From Yinghuangia elevatio (GTDB taxonomy: Bacteria > Actinomycetota > Actinomycetes > Streptomycetales > Streptomycetaceae), in assembly GCF_040649515.1 (NCBI RefSeq), contig NZ_JBEZFP010000017.1, positions 27,541-91,540 on the forward strand: a stretch of DNA of 64,000 bases. Direction: 5' to 3'. The position numbers and the translations under genes are program-made. Of this stretch, positions 57,300-64,000 are shown in pieces; within the stretch, counting starts at the first letter, position 1, and each line of letters starts with the position of its first letter. The notes below the pieces were generated by a model that saw nothing but the letters and a program-made list of their open reading frames with translations, was not told the DNA's origin and made no database searches.

Positions 57300-58826
57300 T
57301 CATCCGGTGCGCTCAGGGGCGGGCGTCCGGTGCCGGGGCCGGCGGCCTGCGGCGATGCGGGCCTCGGCGAGTTGACGGCGGTAGACGGTCGTGAAGAGCG
57401 CGGCGTAGACGCCGGCGCCGACGACCGGCCCGAGAATCGCCGAGGTGTCGGCACCGCCGAGTGCGTCGGCTACGGGGCCGACGTACATGGTGGAGTTCAG
57501 GCACAGCAACGCCACGGTGCTGCCCAGGAGTTGCGCGGCCAGCCCAGCGGTGTTGACGCCACCGTGGTACCAGTACGCGCCGGTGGGTGACTCGTCGTGG
57601 AGGCCCGGGCCCGGGTAGTGGTTGCGGCGCAGGACGAGGTCGGCCGCGCTGATGGCCAGGCCGGGGCCGAGGACCACCACGGTGAGTTCGAGGATGTTGT
57701 TCAGTGCGTCGAGGAAGTCGGTGACGAACAGCGCGTACGCGGCCACCGCCGTGGCGATCGCGCCGTCGAGGAGGACGGCGGTCCACTGGCCGACGCGTAC
57801 CCCGATCGCCTGCAGCGCGAGCGCGGAGCTGTAGGTGGTGAGGATGTTGTTGGCGACCGAGCCGACCACGACGGCCAGGAGGAACAGCGGGTAGAACCAC
57901 CCGGGCACGATCTCCCGCAAGGAGACCTGCGGATCGGTCATGTCGACGGCGGTGCCGGCCAGGACGCCGACCGCACCCAGGACGACCGAGGGGAGGAACC
58001 CGCCGAGCGCGGTCCAGCCGGCCACCGCACGGCGGGAGGCGTCGGCAGGCAGGTAGCGGGCGTAGTCGGCGCCGGTGCCCCAGGACAGCGGCCCGGAGGC
58101 GACGACCGCGAACCCGAGCAGCGCGGCGGCGAGCAGGTCCGCGCCCTGCGGGGCGCCGTCGGGCCGTCGGCCGGGGTCGGCGTGCACGACGACGAAGGCG
58201 GTGAGTGCGGTGAGGACGACCGCCAGGACCAGGGTGAACACCGGGCTGAGGCGCAGGATCAGGGCGTGCCCGTAGACGCCGACCACGAGCGTGCCGGCCG
58301 CGAGGACGGCGACGACGACGGCCTCGGTCGCGGTGGTCACGGTCATGCCGAGGTGGTCGAGCAGGGCGAAGGCGGCCAGGGACCCCATGGCGAGGTTGAT
58401 CGCGGCGTACGCCACGCACACCGACCAGTTCGTGAGGACGACCGCGACGCGGTTGCCCCGGACGCCGTAGGTGGCACGGGCGAGCACACTGCACGGGGTC
58501 CCGGAGACCGGGCCGCTGACCGCGAGGAGGCCGTTGAACGCCCAGAACAGGTTGCCGAGGAGGACCACCAGCAGGCCCTGCCAGGTGTCGAGGCCGAGGA
58601 GGACGAGGGAGCCGCCGAGCACGATGGGCAGGTAGTTGATGTTCGCGCCGGCCCACACGAAGAAGAGCTCGCGGGGCCGGCCGTGGCGCTCGTCGAGCGG
58701 GATGAAGTCGATGCCGTGGGTCTCGATGTGCGAGGGGGGAGTTGCGGGCGCCGTGGCGGTGACCGTGCCGTCGGGCCCGAACGCGTCGGCGGCTCCCGCC
58801 GGTTCGGCGGATTCAGCGGTGGACAC
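57300..58826 (-). CDS. NCS1-family permease, second copy
   Basis: A 508-residue 12-helix NCS1 symporter, paralogous to the gene at 22.3 kb. Conserved stretches: ERHGRPRELFFVWAGANINYLPIVLGGSLV, LAVSGPVSGTPCSVLARATYGVRGNRVA, ASGPLSWGTGADYARYLPAD and GSVANNILTTYSSALALQAIG. The PRELFFVWAGANI form belongs to the cytosine/purine-permease-like branch. GTG 58826 has AGGAGG 5 nt upstream. It lies 276 bp downstream of a ureohydrolase gene on the same strand, so a guanidino compound or purine derivative is a candidate substrate. Confidence 0.9.
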   Translation of the reverse strand: MSTAESAEPAGAADAFGPDGTVTATAPATPPSHIETHGIDFIPLDERHGRPRELFFVWAGANINYLPIVLGGSLVLLGLDTWQGLLVVLLGNLFWAFNGLLAVSGPVSGTPCSVLARATYGVRGNRVAVVLTNWSVCVAYAAINLAMGSLAAFALLDHLGMTVTTATEAVVVAVLAAGTLVVGVYGHALILRLSPVFTLVLAVVLTALTAFVVVHADPGRRPDGAPQGADLLAAALLGFAVVASGPLSWGTGADYARYLPADASRRAVAGWTALGGFLPSVVLGAVGVLAGTAVDMTDPQVSLREIVPGWFYPLFLLAVVVGSVANNILTTYSSALALQAIGVRVGQWTAVLLDGAIATAVAAYALFVTDFLDALNNILELTVVVLGPGLAISAADLVLRRNHYPGPGLHDESPTGAYWYHGGVNTAGLAAQLLGSTVALLCLNSTMYVGPVADALGGADTSAILGPVVGAGVYAALFTTVYRRQLAEARIAAGRRPRHRTPAPERTG

Positions 58827-58949
58827 GGGGCCTCCTGGCGGGGATTTGGGCGGGGATTCGGGCGGGGAGCGGGGCAGGAACCGGGCTGGGGCCGGGGCTG
58901 GGGCACTGGTCCGGGGGCGATGGTCAGGGGAAGACGGGCAGGTGGGGTT

Positions 58950-58991
58950 GGGCAGGTCGAGTCGGGCAGGTCGAGTCGGGCAGGTCGAGTC
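58950..58991. repeat. 14-bp tandem repeat, three copies
   Basis: GGGCAGGTCGAGTC three times in tandem plus a partial fourth, in the spacer between ureohydrolase and permease. Related G-rich repeats (GGGCGGGGAT) lie beside it around 58840-58870. The array may affect read-through between the two genes. Confidence 0.7.
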
Positions 58992-59101
58992 GGGCCAGGG
59001 ACTGGGGCGGCGGGTGCCCGGGGCTGCGGGCACCCGCCTGGTCGGTGGGGGCGGGGGCGTACCTGTCGTGCGGTGCCCCGCGCTCTCGTCAGCTGCCGGG
59101 A

Positions 59102-60127
59102 TCAGCGGGCCGCGGACGCCTTGCCGCCGCGTCCGTCCAGCAGCGGCCGGGCGGGCTGCCAGGCGTCCCCGCGACGGCGGGCGGCCATGCCGGACAGGGC
59201 TTCGAGGACGATGCGGTTGCCCAGGAAGGCGGTGATGTCGGCGTGGTCGTACGGCGGTGAGACCTCGACGACGTCCATGCCGACGATCGGCAGTGTGAAC
59301 GCGAGTCGCCGTACGGTGTCGAGGAGTTGCCGGGAGGTCAGGCCGCCGGGCTCGGGCGTGCCGGTGCCGGGTGCCATGCCCGGGTCGACGACGTCGACGT
59401 CGACGGAGAGGAAGACGCCGTCGCAGTCGTCCAGGGCGATGCCCATGGCCTCGTCCACGCACGTGTCGAGGCCGCGGGCGACGATCTCGCTCATCTCGTA
59501 CGAGCGCATGTCCTGGTCGGCCATCCAGTCCAGCGTCTCGGCGTCGGGCCAGTAGCCGCGCAGGCCCATCTGGAGGAACCGGTCGCCGCGTACCGCCCCC
59601 GACTCCAGGAGGCGGCGCATCGGCTGCCCGTGCCCGTGCAGGTGCCCGAACTCGATGTGCGCGGTGTCGGCGTGTGCGTCGAAGTGGATGACGGAGACAC
59701 GGCCGAATCCGTGGTGGCGGGCGACCCCTGTGATGTCGGGGAGGGCGACGGTGTGGTCGCCGCCGAGGACGAGCGGCACCGCGCCGGACGCGGCGACGGT
59801 CGCGACGGCGTCCTCGATCGCCTTGATACTGCCCTCGATGTCGCCCGCGAACATCTCGACGTCCCCGGCGTCCAGGACGCGCAGGTCCCGCAAGGCGTCG
59901 ACGCGCAGCGGGAGGGACGGGCGGGACCCGTCGTGCGTGTTGTAGTCCGTGGACCGCATCGCGGACGGGCCGAAGCGGGTGCCGGGGCGGTGGCTGACAC
60001 CGCCGTCGAACGGCGCCCCGACGATCACGACGTCGGCGTCCGCGTAGGTGGCGGGCTCGTCCAGCGTGCAGGGGTCCACCCCGAGGAAGGTGATGTCGGG
60101 GCCGAACATCGCTCCGTAGCGACTCAT
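59102..60127 (-). CDS. Agmatinase/guanidinobutyrase-type ureohydrolase
   Basis: A 341-residue manganese ureohydrolase that releases urea from a guanidino compound. All metal motifs are present: LVLGGDHTVALPD, SVIHFDAHADT, and the late SVDVDVVDPGMAPGTGTPEPGG with two metal Asp residues. The start MFGPDITFLGVDPC resembles agmatinase/guanidinobutyrase. Agmatine, 4-guanidinobutyrate or guanidine derivatives are all possible. ATG 60127 has AAGGAGA upstream. It is divergent from a TetR gene with two operators between. The two deiminases elsewhere in the window offer an alternative agmatine route. Confidence 0.88.
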   Translation of the reverse strand: MSRYGAMFGPDITFLGVDPCTLDEPATYADADVVIVGAPFDGGVSHRPGTRFGPSAMRSTDYNTHDGSRPSLPLRVDALRDLRVLDAGDVEMFAGDIEGSIKAIEDAVATVAASGAVPLVLGGDHTVALPDITGVARHHGFGRVSVIHFDAHADTAHIEFGHLHGHGQPMRRLLESGAVRGDRFLQMGLRGYWPDAETLDWMADQDMRSYEMSEIVARGLDTCVDEAMGIALDDCDGVFLSVDVDVVDPGMAPGTGTPEPGGLTSRQLLDTVRRLAFTLPIVGMDVVEVSPPYDHADITAFLGNRIVLEALSGMAARRRGDAWQPARPLLDGRGGKASAAR

Positions 60128-60148
60128 GGTGCTCTCCTTGCGCGATCT

Positions 60149-60193
60149 CCTGATGTTAAAGTCAGGAGGAGGTGGCCTGACATTAAAGTCAGG
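60149..60193. promoter_or_regulatory. Two CCTGA(C/T)-N6-(G/A)TCAGG operators between TetR and ureohydrolase
   Basis: CCTGATGTTAAAGTCAGG (60149-60166) and CCTGACATTAAAGTCAGG (60176-60193) are nearly identical 18-bp palindromes, 27 bp centre to centre, 22 bp upstream of the ureohydrolase start and 39 bp before the TetR start. Confidence 0.8.
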
Positions 60194-60231
60194 ATCGGGG
60201 CGAGAGCAAGGGCTGTGACAGGATCGATGCC

Positions 60232-60969
60232 GTGAAAAAGCAGTCGGCGCAGGCGGAGGAAGCAACCGCGGGAACCTCGGGCGGGGCGCGCGAGGGCATT
60301 TTGCAGGCGGCCCTGGAGCTGATCGCCCGGGACGGCTTCGACGGGGTGCGCATCGCCGACATCGCGGCCCGGGCGGGCGTGTCCAGTCCGCTGGTGCACT
60401 ACCACTTCGCCGATCGCGAGAAGCTGCTCACCGACGCGCTGACACACTCGCTGGCGCGCGCCGAGGCGCGGTTGGCACGCCGTACCCGGCACGCGCACCG
60501 CGACACCCCGGCCGAACGCCTGGCCGACCTGGTCGACTTCGGGCTCCCGCTCACGCACGACGACGTGCTCGAGTGCCGGCTGTGGACCGAGCTGGAGTCC
60601 CGGTCCGCCGGATCGGCGGAACTCGCCGCCACTCTCGGGGAGTTCCGCAACCGGGTCCTGCGTCCCTTTGCCGCCGTCGTCGAAGACGGCCTGGAGACCG
60701 GCGACTTCCGCGACTGCGACCCCGACGAGGTCGCCACCGTCGCCATGGCCCTGCTCGACGGCCTGACGATCCGGCTCCTCACCGGTGCCCCCGCCCTGGA
60801 TCTCGCGGACGCCAGGCGCCTGGCCGCCCGCCAGCTCTGCCTGGCCGTCGGCTACCGCGGCGACCTGCCGTTCCAGCCGCTGCCCGACCCGGGCCCCCCG
60901 CCGCCCCCGCGGGCCCCGCAGCCGCCCGCCCGGCGGCGCCGCGCACCCCGGGCCTCGGCCCGCTTGTGA
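60232..60969 (+). CDS. TetR-family regulator of the ureohydrolase/permease genes
   Basis: A 245-residue repressor: AREGILQAALELIARDGFDGVRIADIAARAGVSSPLVHYHFADREKLLTDALTHSLARAEARL. It ends in a long Pro/Arg-rich tail (PPPPPRAPQPPARRRR). GTG 60232 lacks a clear ribosome-binding site and may be leaderless. It diverges from the ureohydrolase gene across two near-identical palindromes, so it almost certainly represses that gene and itself. The ligand is probably the guanidino substrate. Confidence 0.9.
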   Translation: MKKQSAQAEEATAGTSGGAREGILQAALELIARDGFDGVRIADIAARAGVSSPLVHYHFADREKLLTDALTHSLARAEARLARRTRHAHRDTPAERLADLVDFGLPLTHDDVLECRLWTELESRSAGSAELAATLGEFRNRVLRPFAAVVEDGLETGDFRDCDPDEVATVAMALLDGLTIRLLTGAPALDLADARRLAARQLCLAVGYRGDLPFQPLPDPGPPPPPRAPQPPARRRRAPRASARL

Positions 60970-61053
60970 CCCAGGGCGACGGCCCGTGGCTCTTCGCCAC
61001 CCATCAAGGTCTGATCTGGAGTCGGGACCCCTGACAGCGCATACTGGCCCTAC

Positions 61054-61275
61054 ATGATGAAACGACCCGCGCCCCGGCGCCAGCTGTCCACAAGCCCCTT
61101 CACGGTCCCGGCCGCGCCGGTGGCCAAACACTTCGATCCAGGGGAACGGGTCTCACACGACCGTTACGGCCTGGGCAAGGTCATCGGTGTCGAGGACGAG
61201 ACGGCGATGCTCGTCGACTTCGGCTCGTACAAAGTCCGGATCCTCAACCCCTACACAGGACTCCACAAGCTTTGA
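61054..61275 (+). CDS. Small conserved actinomycete protein with SH3-like C-terminus
   Basis: A 73-residue protein with a basic N-terminus and the conserved stretch FDPGERVSHDRYGLGKVIGVEDETAMLVDFGSYKVRILNPYTGLHKL, a small beta-barrel of the type found at the C-terminus of UvrD helicases and in CarD-like proteins (judged by pattern). Close relatives are widespread in Streptomyces with no assigned function. ATG 61054 or 61057 may be the start; no strong ribosome-binding site precedes either. A monocistronic gene. Confidence 0.78.
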   Translation: MMKRPAPRRQLSTSPFTVPAAPVAKHFDPGERVSHDRYGLGKVIGVEDETAMLVDFGSYKVRILNPYTGLHKL

Positions 61276-62057
61276 CCCCATGAGCCGACCGGTCGTCGAG
61301 CACGTTCGAGGACTTCGGCCACCCGCCCAGGTCGGGCCCGAGAACGACCTGCGCGTCACAGCCATGCGCGGAACAACCGCGGACTGTTGACCGCAAGCGC
61401 TCCCACCACCGGGCAGCCCTGGACGCGCGTGCCGACCCTGTCCTGGTCGCGTTTGCAATCGTGAGGCGCAGGCCGAGTACTTCGGCGTACGGAAATTGCC
61501 GGCAGCCGACGCATCGCCCCGGGCGCGACCACCGTGTCCGCCCGGCGAAGCGACAGCGTGCGCGCGTTGCCGGATCCACTCCGCGTTGCTTCCAACGGGC
61601 CGCAATCTTGTCCTGGCCGACAAGGGTGGGCGGCAGCCATGCCTTGTGCCCGGACGCAAGTGCCATCCGCGCGTCGGCCAATCGGCCGATGGTGCGCGTA
61701 CCTGCCGGACGATCCGGGCTGCGCCCGCGTCTTCCGATGAGCGTGTCCCACAGGAGACTTGCCGTGGCGGGGCACGACCGGGACGCCAAGTCCCGGCGGG
61801 GACCGAGCGGACGCCGTCCCCCCCACACACACACGGCTGTGAGCGGAATCCGGCCACCATCAGTCGGGCGAAGACCCGTGCCCTTCCTGCCCTTTGCTTG
61901 ACATCTCAGGCTGCGCGATCAAATCTATGCCCGACCGGTCGGTCATAAACGACGGGGCAGTCGCCGACGCCCTTGGCAAGTTCGGTGCACCAGCCATGGA
62001 CCGTGCCGTGCCCACAGGCCCGTACGAACGCGGGCCGCAGACTTCGGGGGACCACCA
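61276..62057. other. Gene-poor region, possibly decayed
   Basis: About 780 bp without a recognisable protein. Frames on both strands run for 100-230 codons but lack the usual codon bias, and their translations are Arg/Cys-rich without motifs. The composition is visibly less GC-rich than neighbours. It may be a degraded gene or insertion. The right end holds the esterase promoter: TTGACA at 61898-61903 and the perfect 12-bp palindrome CCGACCGGTCGG at 61931-61942. Confidence 0.5.
61931..61942. promoter_or_regulatory. Perfect palindrome upstream of the secreted esterase
   Basis: CCGACCGGTCGG, 33 bp downstream of a TTGACA box and 116 bp before the esterase start. ACCGACCGGTCGGT-like sites are typical of TetR operators; the regulator is not identified here. 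Confidence 0.4.
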
Positions 62058-63179
62058 GTGAAACGCAGCCTCACCATGTCCGCCGCGGCGGTCGCCACGG
62101 CGGTCGCCGCTTTTGCGACCGCGCTCGTCGGCCCGTCCGCCGCGCGGGCCGAAGACCCGCCCACCTCTCCGCCGGTTCTTGCCGACGCGTACGGGCTGAC
62201 CCAGCTGCCGACCGCGCCCAGGCCGGAAGTGCCCAACACCGCACACGACTTCGTGATCACCGTGTCGACCCCCGAGGTCGCCGGGACGGCGCTGAACGAC
62301 GGCGGGCACCACATCAGGATCGTGCTGCCGTCCGACTACTACACCAACCCCGGCAAGCGCTATCCCGTGCTCTACCTGCTCAACGGCTCCAGCCCAACAT
62401 CCGACCCCGCCACGTACTTCTCCGCCTACCCGACGATCGGCAGCTCGGCCGGGATGATCTTCGTGATGCCGGACGGCGGCCCGCGGGGCTGGTACGCCAA
62501 CTGGCTCAACCAGAACAGCGCCGCCGGCCCCCAGCGGTGGGAGAACTTCCATATCAACCAGGTGATTCCGTTCATCGACGCGAACCTGCGTACCGCCCCC
62601 GACAAGCAGCACCGGGCCGTCGCCGGCATCTCCATGGGCGGCTTCGGCGCCGTCCGCTACGCCGAGCGCCACCCCGAACTGTTCTCCCAGGTCGCCTCGT
62701 TCTCCGGCGACCTGGACCTGTCCCGCATGTCCGCCGACCTGCGCCTGGCCGTCGTCGCCTCGCTGACCACCTACAGCCCCCAGGTCGGCAGCGACGACTT
62801 GTTCGGCACCCCGTACCCGTTCTCCGTCAACTACCCCTACTCCGACGTCCTGTGGAACGACGCCAGCCCGGCCACGCACGCCGCCGCCCTGCGCGGCATC
62901 GGCGTCTCCATCTACGTCGGCAACGGCGGCGGCGGCGCGGTCCCGCCCGTCCCCGTCAACGACCCCTACGGCCTCGCCCTCGAATGGTGGCTGCCCGGCG
63001 CCGCCAACCACTTCAAGGCAGCCCTGGACGCCGCCGGCGTGCCCTCCTACTTCGTCAACTACGGCGACGGCACCGGCACCCCCTGGGCCGACTGCCGCGG
63101 CGGCCACAACTACCTCTGCTGGAAGCAGGACCTCGCCGACTACATCCCCCGTCTCCAACAAGCCTTCAACATCGCCTGA
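62058..63179 (+). CDS. Secreted esterase (esterase D / antigen-85-like alpha/beta hydrolase)
   Basis: A 373-residue exported hydrolase. The signal peptide ends about ARA (residue 31). The family fold shows HHIRIVLPSDYYTNPGKRYPVLYLLNG, IFVMPDGGPRGWYANW, the nucleophile elbow AVAGISMGGFGAVRYAERHP (Ser in GISMGG) and a late His in GGHNYLCWKQDLADYIP. Antigen-85 mycolyltransferases and FrmB-type esterases share this fold; a mycolyl transfer role is unlikely in this type of organism. GTG 62058 has GGGGG 9 nt upstream. It is a lone gene flanked by gene-poor DNA. Confidence 0.88.
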   Translation: MKRSLTMSAAAVATAVAAFATALVGPSAARAEDPPTSPPVLADAYGLTQLPTAPRPEVPNTAHDFVITVSTPEVAGTALNDGGHHIRIVLPSDYYTNPGKRYPVLYLLNGSSPTSDPATYFSAYPTIGSSAGMIFVMPDGGPRGWYANWLNQNSAAGPQRWENFHINQVIPFIDANLRTAPDKQHRAVAGISMGGFGAVRYAERHPELFSQVASFSGDLDLSRMSADLRLAVVASLTTYSPQVGSDDLFGTPYPFSVNYPYSDVLWNDASPATHAAALRGIGVSIYVGNGGGGAVPPVPVNDPYGLALEWWLPGAANHFKAALDAAGVPSYFVNYGDGTGTPWADCRGGHNYLCWKQDLADYIPRLQQAFNIA

Positions 63180-63945
63180 CCCCCGCCCCGCCCCGACCCC
63201 AGGCCTGCCCGCCACGGCACCCGACACCCCCCGTGGCGGGCAAGGCGCCCACCCAGCTGTCCGCCCCCATGGGGGCGGCCGCCGCGGCTGCGCCTTGTCG
63301 CGGATTTCACCGCAAGCGATACGTCCACACGCAACACCACACGAGGGTCCGCCAGGGGCGTCAATGACCGCCGCGACCTCCGCGGCCACCAAGGTCTCAA
63401 TCGGGTCGCTGTCGGTCTTCGACATGTCGGGCATTGACTGGGAGGATCGCCAGACGTCGCCGACGGATTCGTGACCACGGGCGCGCCCGGCCAGTTCGGT
63501 TAGGAAACGGGGGGCTTGGCGGCAGCCGTTGCCGACGAGTATCGGCCGGACGTACACGATCGCCCGTCGGAGCCGGGGAGGCAGTGAGGGGTTTGTCGTC
63601 GGGGAGATCCCGCGTACCGCCCTGGGGTCCGACATGTACTGGACGCCGGCCGATGGCTGGCTGTTCACGACGGAGTACATGGCCCGGTGGAAGTGCCGTA
63701 CCGCCTCGCCAAGTCAGTAGCGCGAGCAGTCACCGCAGCACCGCGGATTCCGCCCCTTCGATACGCGGATCTCGAATCGCGCGGGCACACGTGAGCGACG
63801 TCCGCTCTCAAGCCGGGGCCCGGTGAACGTCCTACAGCAGCGGTTGGGGCACACGCATTGCCCGGAATACAGGCCGAGGCAGCCGCAAAGTTCGCGGCCC
63901 TCTGAACCTGATCAGTGTTGCACTCGGTGTTGCTGCCCGAAATGC
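63180..63945. other. Gene-poor region between esterase and tRNA
   Basis: About 765 bp without a recognised gene. Short frames exist (for example a 63-codon plus-strand frame ending YMARWKCRTASPSQ at 63720), but none shows a known motif or a ribosome-binding site. Its position next to a tRNA 3' end is where integrated elements usually sit, so decayed mobile DNA is possible. Confidence 0.45.
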
Positions 63946-63971
63946 AAAAAAGCCCTGTGACCAGGGCTTTT
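63946..63971 (-). terminator. Rho-independent terminator of the tRNA
   Basis: AAAAGCCCTG-TGAC-CAGGGCTTTT is a 10-bp stem; on the minus strand it ends in TTTTTT. It lies immediately after the tRNA 3' end. Confidence 0.88.
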
Positions 63972-63976
63972 GCCGG

Positions 63977-64000
63977 TGTCCGAGGGGGGACTTGAACCCC
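63977..64000 (-). tRNA. tRNA-Leu, 3' part only
   Basis: The minus strand reads GGGG-TTCAAGT-CCCCC (T-arm), then CTCGGAC (acceptor 3' strand), discriminator A and CC; the terminal A of CCA is not encoded. The T-loop and acceptor match Streptomyces tRNA-Leu species beginning GTCCG. The anticodon lies beyond the window, so leucine identity is by resemblance. Confidence 0.75.

Noticed and set aside
58950..58991. Tandem repeats considered as a CRISPR array
   Set aside because: The 14-bp units are contiguous without spacers and no cas genes are present. No CRISPR array was seen in the window.
44001..61275. Biosynthetic gene cluster for a natural product
   Set aside because: Despite many regulators and exporters, no polyketide, peptide synthetase, terpene or lanthipeptide core genes are present.
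61153..61860. Frames on both strands suggestive of a degraded transposase
   Set aside because: No DDE/DEDD motif, terminal inverted repeats or target duplication could be found by eye.

Overview
This window is chromosomal DNA from a very GC-rich actinomycete. Third codon positions are almost all G or C, GTG starts are common, gene junctions often overlap (ATGA or GTGA), and many genes appear leaderless. The gene families fit a Streptomycetaceae-like organism: DesK/NarL two-component systems, many TetR regulators, a cold-shock/DEAD-box cluster, secreted Tat and lipoproteins, and a Streptomyces-type tRNA-Leu at the right edge. The genus cannot be fixed from the sequence alone.

Layout. 0-5 kb: a partial TetR gene with a perfect operator, an APC permease/UspA operon, and an Mrr-nuclease/TerD fusion. 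5-11 kb: cysteine dioxygenase behind a Cys-containing leader peptide, an orphan VirD4-like coupling ATPase, and a cold-shock cluster (SCO5918-like protein, DEAD-box helicase, cold-shock protein, MerR). 11-22 kb: an MFS/GntR pair, TetR, and an FtsX-type ABC exporter diverging from a histidine kinase/response regulator pair. 22-29.4 kb: a catabolic block with an NCS1 permease, a YtcJ-type amidohydrolase, a double Lrp regulator, a dialkylglycine-decarboxylase-like enzyme and a divergent LysR gene.

29.6-35.9 kb: a small membrane protein, a DHA2 efflux pump with its TetR and two operators, katG behind a possible furA remnant, and a YCII-like protein. 35.9-45.5 kb: a dipeptide-type ABC transporter joined to two agmatine-deiminase-family enzymes (one cytosolic, one Tat-exported) and two paralogous TetR genes that share one operator type. 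45.8-49.7 kb: TetR, a DUF305 protein and a copper amine oxidase split into two genes. 50-53.5 kb: an ABC-2 exporter diverging from a second kinase/regulator pair, in the same layout as at 14-19 kb. 53.6-57.3 kb: an alpha/beta hydrolase overlapping an anti-sigma-like ATPase gene, TetR, and an unrecognised secreted repeat protein. 57.3-61 kb: a second NCS1 permease, a ureohydrolase, and a TetR with two near-identical operators. 61-64 kb: two gene-poor stretches around a secreted esterase, then the 3' end of tRNA-Leu.

How it fits together. Nitrogen scavenging recurs: agmatine/arginine deimination, guanidino hydrolysis, extracellular amine oxidation, decarboxylating transamination and two NCS1 permeases, each beside its own local regulator and often a recognisable palindromic operator. 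The most unusual items are the split copper amine oxidase with its DUF305 partner, the exported deiminase linked to a peptide importer, the cysteine leader peptide, the Mrr-TerD fusion, the possible furA relic and the secreted repeat protein. All calls come from reading the sequence; no database search was run.
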